This document shows positions 17,343 to 25,995 of a stretch of 64,000 nt of DNA, in pieces. The position numbers and the translations under genes are program-made. Positions within the stretch are counted from its first letter, which is position 1. Every line of letters begins with the position of its first letter. Under the pieces are notes generated by a model that saw only the letters and a program-made list of their open reading frames with translations, ran no database searches and had not been told where the DNA came from. The stretch lies in NCBI GenBank assembly GCA_018000835.1, contig JAGNJD010000009.1, forward strand, positions 1-64,000, read 5' to 3'. This DNA is from Candidatus Goldiibacteriota bacterium (GTDB taxonomy: Bacteria; Oederibacteriota; PGYV01; DSYL01).

Positions 17343-18952
17343 AAATTAGAAATTTTATTTTTTTGTTTTTTTTTATATTTTTTTACTGTTTTGCCTTTTG
17401 CGATGCCCGGCAGATAAAAGATAATCCGTCTTTTGACGACAAAATACTCGTTGAATATAAAAGCGATTTTAACGAAAATGATAAAAATCAATTTTATGAT
17501 TTATATAACGTAAAGCCCGATTCGTTACAAAGAGCGGTGGAGTATCTTAAAATAAATTATGAACTCTCCGAGATGCCTTCAAAATTAAACGGAATTCCTT
17601 TTATAAGATATAAGGTAAAAAACAGGGATAACGTAATAAATACAGTAGAAAAATTAAAAAAACTTTCATTTGTTCGATATGCACAACCGGATTATATAAG
17701 GTCTGCTTTATATACGCCTATAATACCTCCTGCCGGTCCAAATGACTGGTTTTATCAGAATGGGGAACAATACGGTTTTAATCTTGTAAAAGCAGACCAG
17801 GCATTTACGTGGGGATTTATTAATCCTGATGAAAACAGAACGGTAATTGTTGCTATTCTTGATACCGGTGCCAGGGTAACGCATCAGGATTTTACCGGTA
17901 TGATAACGACCGGCTATAACGTGCTTAATCCGGAGAATCCGCCTGATGATGACGGGATTGATGGGGGGCACGGCACACATGTCGCAGGCATTATTTCTGC
18001 AAGGACGAATGATAACTTAATGCATCCTCCGAAAACTATGGCAGGCGCTGCATATACGCATTCGTCATGGACGGCAAAAGTTTTATTAATGCCGATAAAA
18101 GTCCTCGCATCAAATGGAGATGGATACGATTCCGACGTATACGCTGGCGTTAAATGGGCGGTTGATAATGGTGCAAGAGTTTTAAATTACAGTTTTGGAG
18201 GTTATGATCCAAGTCAGGTTTTGCAGAATGCTATAAATTATGCAGCAGAGCATGACTGCATCAACGTTGGTGCGGCAGGAAACGATTCCATCAATGCTTA
18301 TTATCCTGCTTCATATTCAAACGTCATAAGCGTTGCATCCTGTGATAAAAATGATGCCAGGTCTTATTTTTCAAATTATGGAAAAATAGACGTGACCGCA
18401 CCCGGTGAAAATATTCTCAGTACGGGTAACGTTTCAGATTATGACTATTCTTCAGGTGATGGCACGTCGTTTTCCGCACCCTATGTTTCTGCGCTTGCTG
18501 CAATGTTAATGTTAAAATACGACAGTGCATCGCCGGAAATTATAAGAAAGTTGATTGAACAAACTGCCGATGACATAGATGCAGCCGGTTACGATAAATA
18601 CACCGGATGGGGAAGGATAAATTTTGTAAAAGCGTTTGCCCGGAATTTTAACGTAGCACAGGAAATTGCTACTTATAACTGGCCAAATCCTTTTTCTCCC
18701 GAAGGGGACATATATACGAACATTACGTTTGTGATTAATGAAGCCGCTGACGTAAAGATAACGATTTTTGATGCAGCAGGAGACGTCGTATGGAAAAAAG
18801 ACGTATCTGCTTCTGAAATTACGCCCGGTTATAATTACATAAGATGGGATGGAAAAAATTTAAAAGGTAAAACCGTTGCAAACGGGACTTATTTTTACGT
18901 CGTTAAATCGCAATCAACAAATGGCAAAAACAAGATACTTGTATTACATTAA
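17339..18952 (+). CDS. secreted subtilisin-like serine protease with FlgD-type Ig domain
   Basis: 537 residues. A signal peptide (about 1-20) and an inhibitor-like propeptide (about 30-120) precede a complete S8 catalytic domain: D175 in AILDTGA, H211 in GGHGTHVAG and S377 in GTSFSAP, with AAGNDS for the oxyanion Asn. The C-terminal ~95 residues (NWPNPFSPEG, VKITIFDAAGDVV, GKTVANGTYFYVVK) form a FlgD/T9SS-like Ig domain common in secreted proteins of diderm candidate phyla. It should be an active exported protease. It starts within the coaBC stop and is followed directly by a PorV-like barrel. Confidence 0.9.
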   Translation: MKIRNFIFLFFFIFFYCFAFCDARQIKDNPSFDDKILVEYKSDFNENDKNQFYDLYNVKPDSLQRAVEYLKINYELSEMPSKLNGIPFIRYKVKNRDNVINTVEKLKKLSFVRYAQPDYIRSALYTPIIPPAGPNDWFYQNGEQYGFNLVKADQAFTWGFINPDENRTVIVAILDTGARVTHQDFTGMITTGYNVLNPENPPDDDGIDGGHGTHVAGIISARTNDNLMHPPKTMAGAAYTHSSWTAKVLLMPIKVLASNGDGYDSDVYAGVKWAVDNGARVLNYSFGGYDPSQVLQNAINYAAEHDCINVGAAGNDSINAYYPASYSNVISVASCDKNDARSYFSNYGKIDVTAPGENILSTGNVSDYDYSSGDGTSFSAPYVSALAAMLMLKYDSASPEIIRKLIEQTADDIDAAGYDKYTGWGRINFVKAFARNFNVAQEIATYNWPNPFSPEGDIYTNITFVINEAADVKITIFDAAGDVVWKKDVSASEITPGYNYIRWDGKNLKGKTVANGTYFYVVKSQSTNGKNKILVLH

Positions 18953-18966
18953 ACGGGAAATGACAA

Positions 18967-19932
18967 ATGAATAAAAAAATTATTTTATTCCTGTTATTCA
19001 ATGCGATAATTTTTAACGTTTATTGTGATTATGGCGGAGAACCGCTCGCTTATCTGAAATTAAAAGCAGGTGCAAGGGCAACTGCCATGGGAGGCGCATG
19101 GACGTCTTTATCCAATAATCTTTCCGGAATATTATATAATCCTGCCGGAATAATAAATCTGGACGGATTTGAATTATTTGCAGAAACATACCTGATGAGT
19201 TTTGGAAGGAGTGTTAATTTTATTTCTACCGGTAAACCTTTATCAATAGGCAATAATTATTATACCCTTGCTCTGTCGTGGTTTAATTATTCGGCAGGCC
19301 CCGTTGAAAAGCGGATTACCAGTTCTCCGGATCCGTTAAAACTCATATCTGACGTATCACATTTATTTTATTTTACCATGGCAATGAAACTGGCTAAAAA
19401 CGTAAATCTGGGTGGAAATTTCAAATTTTTATACCAGTCCATAGATGAAAGAACGGCAAAAGGATTTGGTTTTGATCTGGGGTTTTTAATTAAAATCACA
19501 GATAATCTTAACTTTGGTTTGTCCGTCATGAACGTATCAACGTATTTGAACTGGGATAAAAATCCATATACTGAAACCGCACCCGTAATTATCAACGGAG
19601 GCATTTCCTACGATTTTAAATCGGTAATGAACGTAAAAAAATTTGACGTTCTTATAGCGCTTGATTCGTTATACGATACGTATGGATATTTTTTATTAAA
19701 ACCCGGTATGGAAATAAAAGTAAACGATTTTTTTTATTTAAGGACGGGTTTTGACAAAACGTTTACATTTGGAACCGGGTTCAAATTTAAACCATCGGAG
19801 ATTTTTATCGTTAAACTGGATTATGCTCTGTCATGCGATGCGATATTGCAGGATAGTTTAAACAACAGGATCGGTTTGATCGTGGATTATATTTTTCCGC
19901 ACTGGAAAAATGAAGAAACGCAATTAAAATGA
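18967..19932 (+). CDS. PorV/PorQ-family outer membrane beta-barrel
   Basis: 321 residues. After a signal peptide comes the family signature LKAGARATAMGGAWTS...NPAGI. Alternating beta-strand segments of a FadL/PorV-like barrel run through to the C-terminus (IGLIVDYIF near the end). In Bacteroidota, PorV helps type IX secretion hand over cargo. Here it directly follows a protease with a sorting-domain-like C-terminus, but no other type IX component is visible, so a secretion role is only suggestive. Overlap with the next gene's upstream ATG implies one operon. Confidence 0.8.
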   Translation: MNKKIILFLLFNAIIFNVYCDYGGEPLAYLKLKAGARATAMGGAWTSLSNNLSGILYNPAGIINLDGFELFAETYLMSFGRSVNFISTGKPLSIGNNYYTLALSWFNYSAGPVEKRITSSPDPLKLISDVSHLFYFTMAMKLAKNVNLGGNFKFLYQSIDERTAKGFGFDLGFLIKITDNLNFGLSVMNVSTYLNWDKNPYTETAPVIINGGISYDFKSVMNVKKFDVLIALDSLYDTYGYFLLKPGMEIKVNDFFYLRTGFDKTFTFGTGFKFKPSEIFIVKLDYALSCDAILQDSLNNRIGLIVDYIFPHWKNEETQLK

Positions 19933-19940
19933 AGGAAACG

Positions 19941-21104
19941 ATGAAGAAAAAAAAAGACAACATATTATTCCTTGAATATTTTCCTTTTCTTGGCGGAGGG
20001 CAGAGGATAACCTTAAAAATAGCCGAATCCCTGAAAGAAGAATTTAACGTCAGATTTTTATGTTTTAACGACGGGCTGGTTTTAAACGAACTGAAAAAAA
20101 TGGGCATCCCATATGATGTTATGAAAGCGCCGGGAAACGCAAAATTAAGGTATTTTTACCGTTCAATCCCTTTTTATTTCAGGTTCAAAAAGTATTTAAT
20201 GGAAAATGACGTGAAACTTATTTATTGCAACAGTTATTTCACCGCAAAACTTGCAACGTTTGTTTCAAAAAAAACAAAAATTCCGGTTATATGGCATAAA
20301 CACGTAATAATAGAAAATAAAAAAGATTCATACCTTGCAGGCCAGATAAGAAAAATATCGGGATATGTTGATAAAATAATATGCGTATCGCAAGCCGTAA
20401 AACGATCAATGCAAAGAATAGGAGTTGATGAAAAAAAGTTATGCATTGTTTATAATGGCATAAATGTTCCGTTAAAAAAGGAAACCAAAAATACAATAAG
20501 AAAGAAATACGGGTTAAACAATTTTTTTGTTGCTGGAAGCATTGGCTTTTTGAGGAGAAACAAAGGTTTTAAATTATTGATAAAAGCGGCGACGATTGTA
20601 AAACGAAAAAAAAGCAATATAAAATTTTTTATTGCGGGTAAATCCGACGGGGATTTTGAATACGAACGGGAATTAAAATCGCTGGTGGAAGAAAACGACC
20701 TTAAAGACAGCGTAATATTTGGCGGTTATATTGACTGGTTTGAATGTATGGATGCATTTGACGTTTTTGTTCTGCCTTCTTATGCAGAACCATTTGGACT
20801 CGTAACCGTGGAAGCAGGCGCCTGTGGCATACCGGTTGTTGCATTTGCGACGGGTGGGACTCCGGAAATAATCAAAGACGGCGTAAACGGGTTTCTTGCA
20901 AAAGAAGTATCGGCAGAAAAACTTGCTGAAAAAATAATTTTCGCATATAATAAAAGAAAACGATTGAAAGCGATGGGGCAAAAGGCAAAAAAGATTATTA
21001 AGGAAAAATTCAGTGAAAAGAAGATGCAAAAAAAAGTTTTGAATATTATCAGAAAGGTTATAAATGAAAAGGAAAAATATCTCGGCGGTAATAATTACAA
21101 ATAA
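19941..21104 (+). CDS. glycosyltransferase family 4-like
   Basis: About 387 residues. I favour the ATG at 19941, with AAGGAA just upstream; an ATG at 19929 overlapping the previous stop is possible. The GT-B fold is shown by the N-terminal FPFLGGGQR donor-side loop, the interdomain GSIGFLRRNKGFKLLIKA and the C-terminal nucleotide-sugar motif EPFGLVTVEAGACGIPVVA. It should transfer a sugar from a nucleotide donor onto a cell-surface glycan or lipid; donor and acceptor cannot be deduced. The following GT2 gene overlaps its end by 41 bases. Confidence 0.85.
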   Translation: MKKKKDNILFLEYFPFLGGGQRITLKIAESLKEEFNVRFLCFNDGLVLNELKKMGIPYDVMKAPGNAKLRYFYRSIPFYFRFKKYLMENDVKLIYCNSYFTAKLATFVSKKTKIPVIWHKHVIIENKKDSYLAGQIRKISGYVDKIICVSQAVKRSMQRIGVDEKKLCIVYNGINVPLKKETKNTIRKKYGLNNFFVAGSIGFLRRNKGFKLLIKAATIVKRKKSNIKFFIAGKSDGDFEYERELKSLVEENDLKDSVIFGGYIDWFECMDAFDVFVLPSYAEPFGLVTVEAGACGIPVVAFATGGTPEIIKDGVNGFLAKEVSAEKLAEKIIFAYNKRKRLKAMGQKAKKIIKEKFSEKKMQKKVLNIIRKVINEKEKYLGGNNYK

Positions 21105-21873
21105 CGAAGAAAAAATAATTGCAAGATGTCTTGATTCGTTGTCATGGGTTGATGAAATTGTAGTTGTGGATTCCGGCAGCACCGATAATACGGTTGCCAT
21201 AAGCAAAAGGCATAATGCAAGGGTTTTTTATAAGAAATGGCAGGGTTATTCCCTACAGAAAAATTTTGCACTTTCAAAAGCAAAAGGAAAATGGATATTA
21301 GCGATAGATGCAGATGAACTTATAACAGATGAATTAAGAGATGAAATAAAGCAGACCATTAATACCGATAATGGGGAATATGACGGATATGAGGCAAAAC
21401 GTAAAAATTATTATTACGGAAGGTTTATCAGATTCGGGGGATTATATCCTGATTATCACGTTTTGTTATTCCGTAAAGGCAGGGGAAAATTCAGCAGGAA
21501 AGAAGTCCACGAAGGAGTTGCATTAAAAGGGAAAAAGACGAAATTAAACGGAGCAACGCTTCATTTTACGAATGACGCGATAGCAGAGCACGTAGAAAAA
21601 GTTAATAAATATACCGAACTTGAAGCAATACAAAACGTAAAAAATTCAAAAACGCCGACCGGATATTCCATTTTCATGAAACCGTTTTACAATTTCATAA
21701 AAAATTATTTTTTAAAATTTGGTTTTCTGGACGGCTTTCATGGCCTTGTTTTTCACGTTATTTCATCAATGTATCTGTTTATACAGGAGATAAAGACGGC
21801 CGAAAAAATGAATTTACTCGGTTTAAATTTTACCGGAAGTTTATTCAAGCGGGCAAAAGGCATGGGGCGGTAA
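21064..21873 (+). CDS. glycosyltransferase family 2 (WaaE/KdtX-like)
   Basis: 269 residues. The GT-A fold starts with ISAVIITNNEEKIIARCLDS, then DEIVVVDSGSTDNTV, the QKNFALSKAKGKWILAIDADE donor/metal block and KEVHEGV. A C-terminal hydrophobic stretch is typical of the WaaE/KdtX lipopolysaccharide-core beta-glucosyltransferase group. Its start lies inside the previous glycosyltransferase, so expression is coupled. It likely adds a hexose to lipid A core or a related envelope glycan, by family analogy. Confidence 0.85.
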   Translation: MKRKNISAVIITNNEEKIIARCLDSLSWVDEIVVVDSGSTDNTVAISKRHNARVFYKKWQGYSLQKNFALSKAKGKWILAIDADELITDELRDEIKQTINTDNGEYDGYEAKRKNYYYGRFIRFGGLYPDYHVLLFRKGRGKFSRKEVHEGVALKGKKTKLNGATLHFTNDAIAEHVEKVNKYTELEAIQNVKNSKTPTGYSIFMKPFYNFIKNYFLKFGFLDGFHGLVFHVISSMYLFIQEIKTAEKMNLLGLNFTGSLFKRAKGMGR

Positions 21874-21898
21874 AATTTTCAATTTTTAATTGTCATAA

Positions 21899-21968
21899 CT
21901 GCAATCAATTCTTTCCATCCTGATTTTACGTTTATCCTATCAAAAAACTGTATTTTTTTACCAAATAA
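21899..21968 (+). repeat. dispersed AT-rich intergenic repeat, copy C (partial)
   Basis: The segment carries CTGCAATCAATTCTTTCC at its start and CTGTATTTTTTTACC at its end. Both match the edges of the copy at 30382, while the middle is shortened. Confidence 0.45.
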
Positions 21969-22018
21969 AAGCGATACAATTGATATATAATTAATACAAA
22001 ATTACTATTGAATTTAAA

Positions 22019-22076
22019 TTAACGTAAAATTAACAATTCTTTTATATGGATTTAATAATAATAAATTATGTATAAT
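22019..22076 (+). promoter_or_regulatory. Pho-box-like repeats and -10 upstream of phoB
   Basis: TTAACG (22019-22024) and TTAACA (22030-22035) repeat with an 11-bp period. A weaker TTGAAT is one period upstream. TATAAT follows at 22071-22076. The same 11-bp TTAAC-type repeats precede the porin and pstS genes, which suggests that the response regulator autoregulates. Confidence 0.5.
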
Positions 22077-22102
22077 AATAAAAATAACAAGGAGCATTAA
22101 AC

Positions 22103-22792
22103 ATGGATAAACTGATATTTGTCGTGGACGACGAAAAAGACATCAGAGAACTTGTTTCGGTAAATTTGAAAAAATATGGTTTTAAATCAAAAGAATTTTC
22201 TGACGGGAGTTCAATGCTTGTAGCACTTCCCAGAATAAAACCGGATTTAATAATACTTGACGTAATGATGCCTGGAATGGATGGGATTGAAATAACCAAA
22301 AAATTAAAATCGGACAAAAATTATAACGATATTCCAATTATTATTCTGACTGCTAAAACCGATGAAACGGATAAAATAGTAGGGCTTGAAATGGGAGCGG
22401 ACGATTACGTATCAAAGCCATTTTCTCCAAAAGAACTTATTGCAAGAATAAAAGCCGTTTTAAGAAGATTTTCAAAAAACGTTGACGAGCGGCAAAAGAT
22501 TGTTAAATATAAAAATATAACGATTGATGAGCAAAGAGTGGAGGTCTTGATGAATAACAAACCACTTAAACTTACTGCAACGGAATATAATATATTAAGA
22601 ATTTTAATAGAAAATAAAGACAGAGTTTGTTCCCGGGACTATCTGATGAGTAATTTGTGGGGAGATGAAAAAATAGTTATCGACAGGACGATAGACGTTC
22701 ACATAAAACATTTACGCGATAAATTGGGCCCGAACGGCAAAATGATAAAAAATATTAGAGGGTTCGGATATAAAATATCAAATGAAAAATAA
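22103..22792 (+). CDS. phoB: PhoB/OmpR-family response regulator
   Basis: 229 residues. The receiver domain has the acidic pocket VDDEKD, the phosphoacceptor D53 in LDVMMPGMDG, and K in SKPFSPKEL. The winged-helix output domain ends with TIDVHIKHLRDKLG and IRGFGYKI. The gene precedes a PhoR-like kinase (11-base overlap) and sits beside pstSCAB-phoU, so phosphate control is the natural assignment. AAGGAG is upstream of the ATG. It should bind the TTAAC repeats seen at three promoters here. Confidence 0.88.
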   Translation: MDKLIFVVDDEKDIRELVSVNLKKYGFKSKEFSDGSSMLVALPRIKPDLIILDVMMPGMDGIEITKKLKSDKNYNDIPIIILTAKTDETDKIVGLEMGADDYVSKPFSPKELIARIKAVLRRFSKNVDERQKIVKYKNITIDEQRVEVLMNNKPLKLTATEYNILRILIENKDRVCSRDYLMSNLWGDEKIVIDRTIDVHIKHLRDKLGPNGKMIKNIRGFGYKISNEK

Positions 22793-24515
22793 ATTATTTT
22801 ATAAAATTTTTTTAAATTATATTTTAATTCTCTTTTTTTTTATAGTCATATTCGTCATAATATCCCTGAATTTTTCCAAAAAATTATACATCAACAGTCT
22901 TGAAGAAATCCTAAAAGATACTTCGTATCTGATAAATGAAAACATAAAAATTTACGTGAAAAATGAAAAATTTAATGAAATAGATAAAATTGTAAAAGAC
23001 ATTTCAAAAAACATTAACGTCAGAATTACAATAATAATGCATGACGGCGTAGTCGTGGCTGATTCGGATAAAAAACCATCTGAAATGGAAAATCATCTGA
23101 CCAGACCCGAAATTCAGGAATCAATAAAAAACGGAAACGGTAAATTTATAAGATACAGCACTACGGTTAAGGCCGATATGCTATATTTTTCAAGAAAATT
23201 CCATCAAGAGGATAAGGATTTGGATTATTTTATAAGGACCAGCTTTTACCTGAAAAATGTAAATAAAGGTTTTGCAGATTTAAGAAATAAAATTTTGTTG
23301 TCCGCCATTTTAATATTCCTGATATTTTTAATTATAATTTATTTTTATTCAAAAAAAATGTATAAACCGGTTGGCGATTTAAAAATAGCAACTGCAAAAA
23401 TTGCTCATGGGGATTTTGAACATAAGGTTATACTTTATCAAAACGATGAATTCAAGGATTTGGCGGATAATTTTAATGTTATGGCAGACGAGATAAAAAA
23501 ACTTTTTACCCAATTGCAGGAAAAACAGGAGCAACTTAAAATCATAATAAAATCAATTAATGAAGGAATTTTGATGATAGATGATTTTGGAAAAATAGTT
23601 TTTGTAAATCAAAAATTTAACGACGTTGTTTCAAGCGAATGCAGGGAATCAAAATTCTATTGGGAATTTTTACTACCACACGAACTTATAAAGATGATTG
23701 AAAGAACGAGAAATGATAAAACATATACGTTTGAAAGTATGGAAATAAAGGGCAGGACGCTTTTATGCAGTGTAAATTATCTGAAAGATTACAATAAAAC
23801 AATGATTTTATTATATGACGTATCAAAAGTAAAAGAACTGGAAACGTTAAAAAAAGATCTGATCGCAAACGTCTCTCATGAAATAAAAACGCCCCTGACC
23901 GCCATAAAAGGTTTTACTGAAACGGCAATGGAAGAGACAAAAGACAAAAACATTTTACATTATCTTGAAATAATAAACGTGAACGCCGGACGATTAATAA
24001 ACATTGTTGGTGACCTGCTTGTCTTGTCAAAATTGGAACAGCCCGGCATAAAAATCAGCGTGGAGGAAGTAAACATACGGGAAGTTCTGGAAAATGTTGG
24101 AAAATTGTTTTTAAAAAGGATAAAAGAAAAGAAATTAAAATTCAACGTCATCATTAACGATGACGTTCCAAAAATCAAATCCGATGTTTTTATGTTAGAA
24201 CAAATGTTTATTAATTTGATTGACAATGCAATTAAATACACTGAAAAAGGTGGAATAAAAGTAGAAATTTACATCAAAGATAAAAACGGCGTTGCTATAG
24301 AAGTATCCGATACCGGCATTGGCATACCAGAAGAACATATTCATAGAATTTTTGACAGATTTTATGTTGTGGATAAATCCCGCTCAAAAGCAACGGGTGG
24401 AACAGGACTTGGCCTTTCCATAGTTAAACACATAGTCACTTTATTAAACGGACAAATTACCGTTCAAAGTAAAATAAATGAAGGAACGAAATTCGTAATA
24501 ATTTTTCCGGTTTAA
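22782..24515 (+). CDS. phoR: PhoR-like sensor histidine kinase
   Basis: 577 residues. One helix at the N-terminus, an extracytoplasmic region to about 165 and a second helix (about 168-190) are followed by HAMP, a PAS domain (GILMIDDFGKIVFVNQKF) and HisKA with H366 in NVSHEIKTPLTAIKGF. The HATPase has NAIKYTE, DTGIGIPEEH and GGTGLGLSIVKH. PhoR kinases autophosphorylate and pass phosphate to PhoB under low phosphate, restrained by the Pst transporter and PhoU. Both of those are encoded just downstream. It overlaps the end of phoB. Confidence 0.88.
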   Translation: MKNKLFYKIFLNYILILFFFIVIFVIISLNFSKKLYINSLEEILKDTSYLINENIKIYVKNEKFNEIDKIVKDISKNINVRITIIMHDGVVVADSDKKPSEMENHLTRPEIQESIKNGNGKFIRYSTTVKADMLYFSRKFHQEDKDLDYFIRTSFYLKNVNKGFADLRNKILLSAILIFLIFLIIIYFYSKKMYKPVGDLKIATAKIAHGDFEHKVILYQNDEFKDLADNFNVMADEIKKLFTQLQEKQEQLKIIIKSINEGILMIDDFGKIVFVNQKFNDVVSSECRESKFYWEFLLPHELIKMIERTRNDKTYTFESMEIKGRTLLCSVNYLKDYNKTMILLYDVSKVKELETLKKDLIANVSHEIKTPLTAIKGFTETAMEETKDKNILHYLEIINVNAGRLINIVGDLLVLSKLEQPGIKISVEEVNIREVLENVGKLFLKRIKEKKLKFNVIINDDVPKIKSDVFMLEQMFINLIDNAIKYTEKGGIKVEIYIKDKNGVAIEVSDTGIGIPEEHIHRIFDRFYVVDKSRSKATGGTGLGLSIVKHIVTLLNGQITVQSKINEGTKFVIIFPV

Positions 24516-24623
24516 AGTCATTGATGCCCGGTTAATATAATAGAAAGATTGTTGCATTTTCCCGTAACAGAAAAAAACCAATCAACTAATGATTTTTACA
24601 ATATCCATCACGTCTATTATTCC

Positions 24624-24677
24624 TTAACAAAAAATTAATTCAGAAAAAATATTATTTTAATTTGCATTTTATATAAT
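24624..24677 (+). promoter_or_regulatory. Pho-box-like repeats and -10 upstream of the porin
   Basis: TTAACA (24624-24629) and TTAATT (24635-24640) lie one 11-bp period apart, with TATAAT at 24672-24677. No good -35 hexamer is visible, consistent with an activator-dependent promoter. Confidence 0.45.
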
Positions 24678-24713
24678 TTTTCCAGAAACAAAAAAAATAA
24701 AATTAATAAAAAG

Positions 24714-24733
24714 AGGAGGTGATGGACATGTGA
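24714..24733 (+). promoter_or_regulatory. perfect Shine-Dalgarno with start-stop mini-ORF in the porin leader
   Basis: AGGAGGTGAT (24714-24723), fully complementary to the 16S rRNA 3' end, is followed by ATG at 24728 and immediately by TGA. The porin's own AAGGAGG and ATG lie about 55 bases further on. Confidence 0.4.
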
Positions 24734-24787
24734 TAAAAAGATAAAGATCGTTCATTGTAAAAAAAATAATTTAAAAGGAGGAAAAGG

Positions 24788-25906
24788 ATGAGAAAAAAAG
24801 TAGCAATATTTGTTTTACTGTTAATTTTTATGAACGTGGCTGGTGGTATCGGTGCAGACGTAAGCACAAAATTTTATGGTTATCAATGGATGAGATATAC
24901 AGATGTGATTTATGGAGCAGATGCACAAGGCGAGTCGGCGTTTTCAATTCCAAGAACGTATTTAAGATGGAAAATAGAAGATAAAGATGCCGGCTGGCTT
25001 GGTGAAATAACGCTTGATATTAATAATGTAAAAAGCGGACAGGAGGTGTCGGCAAGTTCTGCAAATACAGGGGCAACAGATGCGGACGGCTCCGGAACTA
25101 CGATAACATCCACACATACGCACACTTATGACAAAGCAACTGGAAAAATTGATTTTGCAATCTTTCCAAAATATGCATACGTTGATTTTATGAACATACC
25201 ATATTTAAAGGATTTTGACGTTAAATTAAGGGTTGGTCAGCAAAAGAATTACTTTGGAACGGTTGAATTATGGGAATATCCATTAATTGAAAAAACAATG
25301 ACCGATTTACGGAAAGTAATAAGCAGTGCAGACATGGGCGTTGCTTTACTTGGAGAAATTCCGGATGGATACGGATCATATGAGATTGCAATGCATAATG
25401 GCAGCGGATATAAATTACTGGATACAAACGTTGAAAAACAGTGGAGCGCGAGTCTTATGATATTACCACTGACAGGACTGATGGTTCGCGGATCGTACAT
25501 GATTAACAATTCAGCGGCGTATGGAAAGCCAGCGAAAACCAAAAAAGCATCGGACTTCGTTGTTCAGTATAAAATAGGACCGGCTACTATACTGGGTGAA
25601 TACGTTGTTTCAACAGATCCTTCCGCCGGTGGTAGTGGTAAATCCGGTTGTTCCGTTGGTTATATGTTTTTTGGACAGATTGACGTTTTTGAATGGCTGC
25701 AATTTGCAATAAGGTATGATAACTGGAATCAGGATACGTATATTGCAAACGACGAATTAAATCTCTATATTGCAGGCATAAATTTAAAAATCAACGCAAA
25801 CAATCTACTCCAGTTAAACTATGAATTGGAACAGCCACAGCACGGCGGTTATTTACCGGTAAAACATAAAAATACATGGATGGCACAATTAAAATGGTCG
25901 TGGTAA
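24788..25906 (+). CDS. outer membrane porin of the Pho regulon
   Basis: 372 residues with a signal peptide (about 1-23). Amphipathic strands, an internal low-complexity Thr/His loop (TSTHTHTYD), a conserved-looking strand with LRVGQQKNYFGTVELWEY and a C-terminal aromatic strand (TWMAQLKWSW) are all typical of trimeric porins. The terminal Trp fits the outer-membrane insertion signal. Position between phoR and pstS and a Pho-box-like promoter point to phosphate or polyphosphate uptake across the outer membrane, like OprP/OprO. Homology to those exact families is not demonstrable by eye. Confidence 0.75.
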   Translation: MRKKVAIFVLLLIFMNVAGGIGADVSTKFYGYQWMRYTDVIYGADAQGESAFSIPRTYLRWKIEDKDAGWLGEITLDINNVKSGQEVSASSANTGATDADGSGTTITSTHTHTYDKATGKIDFAIFPKYAYVDFMNIPYLKDFDVKLRVGQQKNYFGTVELWEYPLIEKTMTDLRKVISSADMGVALLGEIPDGYGSYEIAMHNGSGYKLLDTNVEKQWSASLMILPLTGLMVRGSYMINNSAAYGKPAKTKKASDFVVQYKIGPATILGEYVVSTDPSAGGSGKSGCSVGYMFFGQIDVFEWLQFAIRYDNWNQDTYIANDELNLYIAGINLKINANNLLQLNYELEQPQHGGYLPVKHKNTWMAQLKWSW

Positions 25907-25909
25907 AAA

Positions 25910-25963
25910 TTAACCAAAAATTAACTTAAACTTAAATTTATTTTAATTTTTTATTTGTAACAT
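25910..25963 (+). promoter_or_regulatory. four-repeat Pho-box-like array upstream of pstS
   Basis: TTAACC (25910), TTAACT (25921), TTAAAT (25932) and TTAATT (25943) recur exactly every 11 bp. They are followed by TGTAACAT, whose TAACAT (25958-25963) is a plausible -10. This is the best-developed of the three arrays and lies directly after the porin stop codon. Confidence 0.6.
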
Positions 25964-25995
25964 TTTAACAAAAACGGAAAAGGAGGAAAAATAAA

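Noticed and set aside
18967-19932. A complete type IX secretion system
   Set aside because: Only PorV-like barrels and FlgD/sorting-like Ig domains are present; no PorK/L/M/N, Sov or PorU homologue was seen.
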